64,000 nucleotides of DNA. Origin: Dyella jiangningensis (GTDB lineage Bacteria > Pseudomonadota > Gammaproteobacteria > Xanthomonadales > Rhodanobacteraceae). The translations under genes were made by a program, and so were the position numbers. Positions 59,175 to 64,000 of the stretch are shown piece after piece. How positions within the stretch are numbered: the first letter of the stretch is position 1; each line of letters begins with the position of its first letter. Below the pieces are notes generated by a model. That model did not search any database and was not told the DNA's origin. It was given only the letters and a program-made list of their open reading frames with translations. Location of the stretch: positions 248,001 to 312,000 of the forward strand of contig NZ_NFZS01000001.1 in NCBI RefSeq assembly GCF_003264855.1, read 5' to 3'.

Positions 59175-60011
59175 GTGGCCACGTTCGAATCGTCGTCCGA
59201 CTACGCCTGGCCGCCGGCCGTGTCGGGCTTCGACATGCCGAAACCCTCGACGTGCGGTCAGGCGGATGCGAAGCCTGTCATGGTCGCCTTCTTCAGTGGC
59301 CGGCCCGATCACTACTGGATCGAGGCGTTCGCCTCGGAGGTCGGCGATTTCAAGTCGCGACACGAATTGATCGACGTGCGCATCGACGCACGCGGGCTGG
59401 TGGTGACGGGACCCGTCCTGCAGCTGAGGAGCCTCACCGATCATCTGCGCGACTTCGTGCATCGCGTGTCGCGCATCAGCCTGCAAAGACGGGTGCTCGA
59501 ACGCATCAGCCGGAAGGATGCGTCGACATCGGTGCTGGCGGAGAACGCGGCAGCCGTGCGCGATGTCGACCTGGTGGCCAAGCTGCCGGTGGTCGCGTCG
59601 ATCCTTGAGGCCGTTTCGCGCGAGACCGGCATGCGTTTCGCCACGGTGGCACGCGTATCCGAAACGCGCTGGACCGCGTGCGCCGTCCACGACACGATCA
59701 ACTTCGGTTTGCGCGCCGGCCAGGATCTCGTCCTGGAAACCACCATCTGCAACGAAATCCGCGAACACGGGCATACCGTGACGTTCGATCACGCGAGCGC
59801 GCATCCTTTGTTCTCGACGCATCCGACGCCCGCGCTGTATGGTTTCGAGAGCTACATTTCCGTGCCGATCTACCGCGCGGACGGGCGTTTCTTCGGCACC
59901 TTGTGCGCGGTGGACCCTGAGCCACGGCATATCGACCAGGACACCGTCCGCGCCTTCGAGACGTTCGCGCGCGCCCTGGGCGAAGCGATCGACGCGACCA
60001 TTCCCGGGTAA
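59175..60011 (+). CDS. GAF-domain protein
   Basis: A 278-residue cytoplasmic protein. The C-terminal ~150 residues form a GAF domain (DLVAKLPVVASILEAVSRETGMRFATVARVSE ... YISVPIYRADGRFFGTLCAVDPEPR). The N-terminal ~110 residues have no recognised domain, with a DHYWIEAFASEVGDF segment. There is no output domain, so it may act through a partner or bind a small ligand. The GTG start at 59175 with a G-rich site upstream is used; the reading frame is open further up to an ATG at 59121. Confidence 0.7.
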   Translation: MATFESSSDYAWPPAVSGFDMPKPSTCGQADAKPVMVAFFSGRPDHYWIEAFASEVGDFKSRHELIDVRIDARGLVVTGPVLQLRSLTDHLRDFVHRVSRISLQRRVLERISRKDASTSVLAENAAAVRDVDLVAKLPVVASILEAVSRETGMRFATVARVSETRWTACAVHDTINFGLRAGQDLVLETTICNEIREHGHTVTFDHASAHPLFSTHPTPALYGFESYISVPIYRADGRFFGTLCAVDPEPRHIDQDTVRAFETFARALGEAIDATIPG

Positions 60012-60091
60012 CCCTCGGCGCGGAAAGTGCGGGCCTGCTGGCATACCATCAGGCTTCCGCCGGCATGGGCCGGACTGCAATCGGAGCGACG

Positions 60092-60559
60092 ATGGCCACC
60101 GATGACCGCACGCATACGGCCTTCCGCGATATCCAGGCTTCTCCCGAGGCGATCTACCGTGCGTTTCTCACTCGCGAGGCGATGTCGAGCTGGCTTCCGC
60201 CCGCCGGCGCGAAAGGTGCGTTCGACGTGTTCGAGCCGCACGTCGGTGGTCGCTTCAGGTTGACGCTGACCTTCGACGCCGCCCAGGGCAAGTCGTCGGA
60301 CCATACGGATGTGGTCAATGGCTCGTTTGCCGAGTTCGTGCCCGAGCGGCGCATCGTGATGATCGTGGCGTTCGATTCGGCCGATGCGGCCTTCGTGGGC
60401 CGCATGACCATGACATGGGAGCTGCAACGCACGTCGACAGGCACGCGCGTGACGACAATCGCCGAGCACGTGCCTGCCGGTATCAGTCAGGTTGATCACG
60501 AGACCGGCATGCAGTCGAGCCTCGCCCATCTGGCCGCGTTCGTGGAGCGAGCCGGCTAG
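60092..60559 (+). CDS. SRPBCC/AHSA1-family protein
   Basis: A 155-residue soluble protein of the START/AHSA1 helix-grip superfamily (FRDIQASPEAIYRAFLTREAMSSWLPP ... GGRFRLTLTFD ... WELQRTSTGTRVTTIAEHVP ... SSLAHLAAFVE). Such proteins bind hydrophobic ligands or assist chaperones; a specific role is not readable. GGAG lies seven to eight bases before the ATG. It is convergent with the rifampin ADP-ribosyltransferase gene. Confidence 0.85.
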   Translation: MATDDRTHTAFRDIQASPEAIYRAFLTREAMSSWLPPAGAKGAFDVFEPHVGGRFRLTLTFDAAQGKSSDHTDVVNGSFAEFVPERRIVMIVAFDSADAAFVGRMTMTWELQRTSTGTRVTTIAEHVPAGISQVDHETGMQSSLAHLAAFVERAG

Positions 60560-60630
60560 CGCCAGGTGTGGCAACCGCGCGTAGGAACGTGCTTCCCCGA
60601 CGAAGTGCGAAAGCACGGTCCGAACCCGGC

Positions 60631-61032
60631 TCAGTCGTTGATGGCCTCGACACCCCGGCGCCTGAGCGCTTCAACGTGGTCGAGCATCTCCTTCAGACGT
60701 TCGGGCGAATGCCCCGTCCATGGCGACACTTCACCGACCACCCGGAACGGATGACGCGATCGATACGACAGCGTCGGGTTGCCGGGAAACTTCTTGTCGG
60801 TGAGGTTGGGGTCGTCCTCGATGGGGCCGGTCGGTTCCACGATGTAAATCCGGCCGCGTCCTTCGCCGACCGCGAGTTCTGCGCCCCAGGTGGCGGCATC
60901 GAGCGTGGCACTGAGGTAGACAAAGGCCGCCTGTTCCCGCTTGCCATAATTGGAGGCGTACCCCGGTGCAATCAGGTCACCCAACTGCAGGTCAACCTTG
61001 GTGCCGTGATAGTAGACGGGCGCATCAGCCAT
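60631..61032 (-). CDS. arr: NAD(+)-rifampin ADP-ribosyltransferase
   Basis: A 133-residue enzyme of the Arr family that inactivates rifamycins by transferring ADP-ribose from NAD+. Expected features are the His in VYYHGTKVDLQ, the Tyr in AAFVYLSATLD, GRIYIVEPTGP with DDPNLTDKKFPGNPT, and YRSRHPFRVVGEV. The length matches chromosomal Arr (about 135-150). GGAG lies eight bases before the ATG at 61032. Nothing nearby suggests an integron or transposon, so it looks like a native gene. Confidence 0.92.
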   Translation of the reverse strand: MADAPVYYHGTKVDLQLGDLIAPGYASNYGKREQAAFVYLSATLDAATWGAELAVGEGRGRIYIVEPTGPIEDDPNLTDKKFPGNPTLSYRSRHPFRVVGEVSPWTGHSPERLKEMLDHVEALRRRGVEAIND

Positions 61033-61087
61033 GGTGTCACTCCGATACCTGCCATTGTCGACAGGTCGGCGATGCTGGACCAAGGGT

Positions 61088-61152
61088 GGGGACTTCCGGC
61101 AAGTCCCTACCCGTTGTATACAGTAAGCGTGGGGCGCAAAGCGCCCTTTTTT
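61088..61152 (+). ncRNA. Orphan hairpin plus terminator, possible small RNA or leader
   Basis: Two hairpins lie on the plus strand in the gap between arr (minus) and nsrR (plus): GGGACTT-CCGGC-AAGTCCC (61089-61107), then GGGCGC-AAA-GCGCCC (61132-61146) with six T. No plus-strand gene ends just upstream. It may end a short transcript or run-through from 60559, or be a structured leader of arr on the other strand. No good promoter was found. Confidence 0.4.
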
Positions 61153-61273
61153 GTGCCTGACGTTCGGCCACAGCGTGGCCGGCGACGTCGGCCGGCAGGA
61201 TCCGCGTCCCCCTATTTTCAGTCACGCACGCCTCCGCGGACGTGTGCCGATAGCACGCTCATGGGTGGTGCAC

Positions 61274-61297
61274 TATGATGCATTGGATATACATATT
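61274..61297. promoter_or_regulatory. NsrR-type operator and -10 element before nsrR
   Basis: The 23-bp sequence at 61275-61297 agrees at about 18 of 22 fixed positions with the 11-1-11 NsrR pattern (AAGATGYATTT, one base, then its complement). It overlaps a TATGAT -10-like hexamer (61274-61279), so nsrR is probably self-repressed. Confidence 0.7.
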
Positions 61298-61310
61298 TGC
61301 AGTGCATGCC

Positions 61311-61745
61311 ATGCGCCTGAATACCTTCACGGATTACTGCCTGCGCACCCTGATGTATCTGGGCCTGAACACCGATGAGCTGGCCACGCGCGCCGACATC
61401 GCGGCGGCCTACGGCATATCCGACAACCACCTGATGAAGGTCGTGCACTGGCTGGCGCGCCAGGGCTATATCGAAACCGTGCGCGGCAAGGGCGGCGGCA
61501 TGCGGCTCGCCCACGCGGCGGCCGACATCAGCATCGGTGAGCTGGTGCGCGCCAGCGAGTGTTCCACGCCGCTGGTGGAATGTTTCGAGGCCGGCAATCG
61601 CAATTGCCGGATCACTCCCTCGTGCCGGCTCAAGGGCATTCTGGCCGAAGCGGTGGAGGCCATGTACGCCACCCTGGACGGTTACACCCTTGCCGACCTC
61701 ATCGTGAAGCCCAAGCCGCTCGCCAGCCTGCTTCATATCGCCTGA
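61311..61745 (+). CDS. nsrR: Rrf2-family nitric-oxide-sensing repressor
   Basis: A 144-residue Rrf2 regulator. The N-terminus [19 protein letters not shown] and recognition helix [32 protein letters not shown] are typical of NsrR. Three cluster cysteines are seen in [24 protein letters not shown] (four Cys in all), which hold an iron-sulfur cluster that NO destroys. It sits just upstream of norB and NsrR-type operators precede both genes. The ATG at 61311 matches the family N-terminus; the ribosome site is weak. Confidence 0.93.
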   Translation: MRLNTFTDYCLRTLMYLGLNTDELATRADIAAAYGISDNHLMKVVHWLARQGYIETVRGKGGGMRLAHAAADISIGELVRASECSTPLVECFEAGNRNCRITPSCRLKGILAEAVEAMYATLDGYTLADLIVKPKPLASLLHIA

Positions 61746-61788
61746 CTTTTCCCGGTACGGCCGGGGTCCACGCCCCTCCCGAGACGCA

Positions 61789-61830
61789 TTGACGCAGCTC
61801 AAGGTTAAACATGCATGCTGAATGTATGTT
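61789..61830 (+). promoter_or_regulatory. norB promoter: FNR-type box, NsrR operator and -10
   Basis: TTGA-N6-TCAA (61789-61802) matches the FNR/Anr/Dnr box. An inverted repeat AACATGCAT / ATGTATGTT (61808-61830) fits an NsrR operator, and TATGTT (61825-61830) could be the -10. A start near 61837 would put the FNR box centre at -41.5, the class II activation position. Confidence 0.7.
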
Positions 61831-61896
61831 TCGCCCGAGTCGTACGCGACTGCCTTTTCATGCGGAGCCACGTGCCCGCTTACCGGGAGCACACTG

Positions 61897-64000
61897 ATGC
61901 AATCAACACGGAAACTATGGCGCTGGCTGGCCATCATGTTTCTCGCGTCCTTCGCTGTCTTAGGGTGGCTGGGGCACGAGATCTACCTGGCCGCCCCACC
62001 CATCCCGAAGCAGGTGGTCACCACCGATGGCCGGGTGATCTTCACCGGCGAGCAGATCCAGCGCGGCCAGGAAGCGTGGCTGCAGGCGGGTGGCCAGCAG
62101 CTCGGCACCGTATGGGGACACGGCAGTTATGTCGCGCCCGACTGGTCGGCCGACTGGCTGCATCGCGAGGCGCTGGCCTATCGCGAACTCATGGCGCAGT
62201 CGCATTACGGGCAGCCTTACGAGAAGCTCGGTGCCGCCGCCAAGGGCTCCGCGGATGCGTTGATGAAGTCCACCCTGCGCGGCAACACCTATGACGCCGC
62301 CACCGGCACGCTCACCATCGATGCCGACCGCGCGCAGGTGATCGAGCAGGTCGCCGGGCACTACATGTCGCTGTTCGGCACTGATCCCGCGCTGGACGCG
62401 CTGCGCGAGCAGTACGCGATGATGCCGGGTTCGCTGACGGACAAGCAGGACCTCACCGCACTGCCGGCCTTCTTCTTCTGGTCGTCATGGGCCGCCGCCA
62501 CCGATCGCCCTGGCGAGACGCACCTGTCGTACACCAGCAACTGGCCGCATGAACCGCTGATCGACAACGTGCCGACGGCCGCCAATGGCATGTGGTCGAT
62601 CGCCAGCTTCATCGGCCTGATCGCCGCCATCGCGGGCATGGTGTGGTTCCACGCCGCCAACCATGAGGAAGGCGATCCGGTCGCGCCCAAGTCGGACCCG
62701 CTGTTCAACCTCACGCCCACGCCGTCGATGCGCGCCACCATGAAGTACTTCTACGTGGTGATTGCACTGATGGCCCTGCAAGTGATCATGGGCGTCATCA
62801 CGGCCCACTACTCGGTCGAAGGCACCAGCTTCTTCGGCATACCGCTCGGCGCCGTGCTGCCCTTCGTGGCCAGCCGCACGATCCATACGCAATTGGCCGT
62901 GCTGTGGATCGCCACCGCGTGGCTTGCTACCGGCCTGTACATCGGCCCCGCGCTGTCAGGCAAGGAACCGAAGTACCAGAAGCTGGGCGTCAACGCGCTG
63001 CTGGTCGCGCTGGTGGTGGTCGTGGTCGGTTCGCTGGTCTGCGGCTGGCTCGGCACCATGCAGAAGCTGGGCTTCGACTACGGCTTCTGGATCGGCAACC
63101 AGGGCCTGGAATACACCAGCATGGGTCGCGTATGGCAGATCCTGCTGTTCATCGGCCTGATGTTCTGGCTGCTGCTGATGGGCCGTGCATTGTGGCCGGC
63201 GCTGATGCGTCCGTCGGAAAGCCGCGGCCTGATCGCGATGGTGTTCATCGCCGCTACCTGCATCGGGCTGTTCTACGCCAGTTCCCTCGCCTGGGGCCAG
63301 CACACGCATTATTCGATGATCGAGTACTGGCGCTGGTGGCTGGTGCACCTGTGGGTGGAAGGTTTCTTCGAAGTGTTCGCCACGGCCGTCATCGCGCTGA
63401 TCTTCTCGCGCCTTGGCCTGATCCGCGCCTCGACCGCCAACGCCGCCATCGTGCTCGAGACCATCGTGTTCCTGTTCGGCGGCATCCTGGGCACGCTGCA
63501 TCACCTGTACTTCACCGGCACGCCGACCTCGGTCATTGCGGTGGGTGCGATGTTCTCCGCGCTGGAAGTGGTGCCGCTGGCGATGATCGGCTTCGAGGGC
63601 TACCGCAACTACCAGCGCAGCAAGGCTGCGCCCTGGGTGGCCAACTACAAGTGGATCATCCTGTGCTTCATCGCCGTGGGCTTCTGGAACACCGTCGGCG
63701 CGGGCCTGCTCGGCTTCGCCATCAACCCGCCGATCTCGCTGTACTACGTGCAAGGCCTCAACCTGACTCCGGCACACGGTCACGCGGCGCTGTTCGGCGT
63801 GTACGGCATGCTCGGCATCGGCCTGATGCTGTTCTGCCTGCGTGGCCTGGCGCCGCGTGCGAACTGGTCGGACTCGCTGCTGAAGTCGATGTTCTGGCTG
63901 CTCAACATCGGCCTCGCCATGATGGTCTTCATCTCGCTGGTGCCCTCGGGCATCTACCAGGCATGGACCAGCGTCGAGTACGGCCTGTGGTACGCACGTT
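61897..64000 (+). CDS. norB: Quinol-dependent nitric oxide reductase, qNor (partial, 3' end outside window)
   Basis: The first 701 residues of a ~750-residue inner-membrane enzyme that reduces NO to N2O with electrons from quinol. Helix 1 (WRWLAIMFLASFAVLGWLGHEIY) is followed by the long periplasmic domain of the quinol-type enzyme (RVIFTGEQIQRGQEAWLQAGGQQLGTVWGHGSYVAPDWSADWLHRE, cited in part) and the heme-copper oxidase-like core. His ligands are visible in SRTIHTQLAVLW, GTLHHLYFTG and TPAHGHAALFGVYG. GGGAG precedes the ATG. Single-subunit qNor in a soil or plant-associated bacterium usually serves NO detoxification. Confidence 0.95.
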   Translation, partial: MQSTRKLWRWLAIMFLASFAVLGWLGHEIYLAAPPIPKQVVTTDGRVIFTGEQIQRGQEAWLQAGGQQLGTVWGHGSYVAPDWSADWLHREALAYRELMAQSHYGQPYEKLGAAAKGSADALMKSTLRGNTYDAATGTLTIDADRAQVIEQVAGHYMSLFGTDPALDALREQYAMMPGSLTDKQDLTALPAFFFWSSWAAATDRPGETHLSYTSNWPHEPLIDNVPTAANGMWSIASFIGLIAAIAGMVWFHAANHEEGDPVAPKSDPLFNLTPTPSMRATMKYFYVVIALMALQVIMGVITAHYSVEGTSFFGIPLGAVLPFVASRTIHTQLAVLWIATAWLATGLYIGPALSGKEPKYQKLGVNALLVALVVVVVGSLVCGWLGTMQKLGFDYGFWIGNQGLEYTSMGRVWQILLFIGLMFWLLLMGRALWPALMRPSESRGLIAMVFIAATCIGLFYASSLAWGQHTHYSMIEYWRWWLVHLWVEGFFEVFATAVIALIFSRLGLIRASTANAAIVLETIVFLFGGILGTLHHLYFTGTPTSVIAVGAMFSALEVVPLAMIGFEGYRNYQRSKAAPWVANYKWIILCFIAVGFWNTVGAGLLGFAINPPISLYYVQGLNLTPAHGHAALFGVYGMLGIGLMLFCLRGLAPRANWSDSLLKSMFWLLNIGLAMMVFISLVPSGIYQAWTSVEYGLWYAR

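Noticed and set aside
60631-61032. Arr as part of an integron cassette
   Set aside because: No attC-like imperfect palindrome or integrase lies beside it, and base composition matches its neighbours.
1-64000. CRISPR arrays, prophage, insertion sequences or a biosynthetic cluster
   Set aside because: No regularly spaced repeats of CRISPR type, no transposase, integrase or phage structural gene, and no modular synthase were seen.

Overview
The window is GC-rich (roughly two thirds G+C) chromosomal DNA from a Gammaproteobacterium. It most resembles the Xanthomonadales, family Rhodanobacteraceae (Dyella/Luteibacter/Rhodanobacter type). The evidence is many TonB-dependent receptors next to secreted glycosidases, a dispersed GTAGGAGCGCACCCAGTGCGCGA-type palindromic repeat, and many ATGA/GTGA gene overlaps. 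No transposase, integrase, phage gene or CRISPR array was seen. The window starts inside a gene and ends inside norB.

Layout. 0-7.3 kb: end of a secreted glycosidase with the membrane acyltransferase nagX, a secreted isoamylase, a PAS-GAF-GGDEF diguanylate cyclase and a secreted beta-propeller glycosidase with a ricin-type lectin domain. 7.3-13.9 kb (minus strand): a tight operon for oxidative (De Ley-Doudoroff) galactose catabolism, dgoR-dgoK-dgoA-dgoD-galactose dehydrogenase-lactonase-galP. Divergent from it, 14.3-22.3 kb: secreted galM, a clan GH-A glycosidase, a TonB receptor, a GH93-like and a GH43 enzyme. Together these look like a pectin side-chain (arabinan/galactan) utilisation locus. 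A FadR-type operator lies on the dgoR promoter, and a second near-match lies upstream of galM.

22.3-30.7 kb: secreted esterases, a lipoprotein alkaline phosphatase, a GlpQ-type phosphodiesterase and a second TonB receptor, probably a phosphate-ester scavenging group. 30.9-32.9 kb: two translationally coupled membrane genes, a lysoplasmalogenase-like YhhN protein and an alkylglycerol-monooxygenase-like protein, together a candidate ether-lipid cleavage operon. Then come an amino-acid permease, a small outer-membrane barrel, an M61 protease, a ~900 bp gene-free stretch of dispersed repeats, and tRNA-Arg(CCG).

38.5-40.7 kb: a sulfide/persulfide operon (two YeeE/YedE halves, persulfide dioxygenase, BigR-type repressor) behind an ATTC-N8-GAAT palindrome. 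40.7-48.1 kb: CsbD and HdeD-like stress proteins, a lipoprotein, QueF, an M1 peptidase, an Ntn-hydrolase acylase and a His-rich small secreted protein. 48.3-53.5 kb (minus): TonB receptor, class A-type acid phosphatase and an OmpR/histidine-kinase pair in one direction. 53.7-61.0 kb: mixed single genes including a Gfo/Idh/MocA oxidoreductase, a PEP mutase-family lyase overlapping an outer-membrane protein gene, an AraC regulator, a 47-residue four-cysteine mini-protein, a GAF protein and a rifampin ADP-ribosyltransferase. 61.3-64.0 kb: nsrR and quinol-dependent norB, with NsrR-type operators before both genes and an FNR-type box placed for class II activation of norB.

All functional names rest on reading protein motifs and family resemblance by eye. 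No database search was run.
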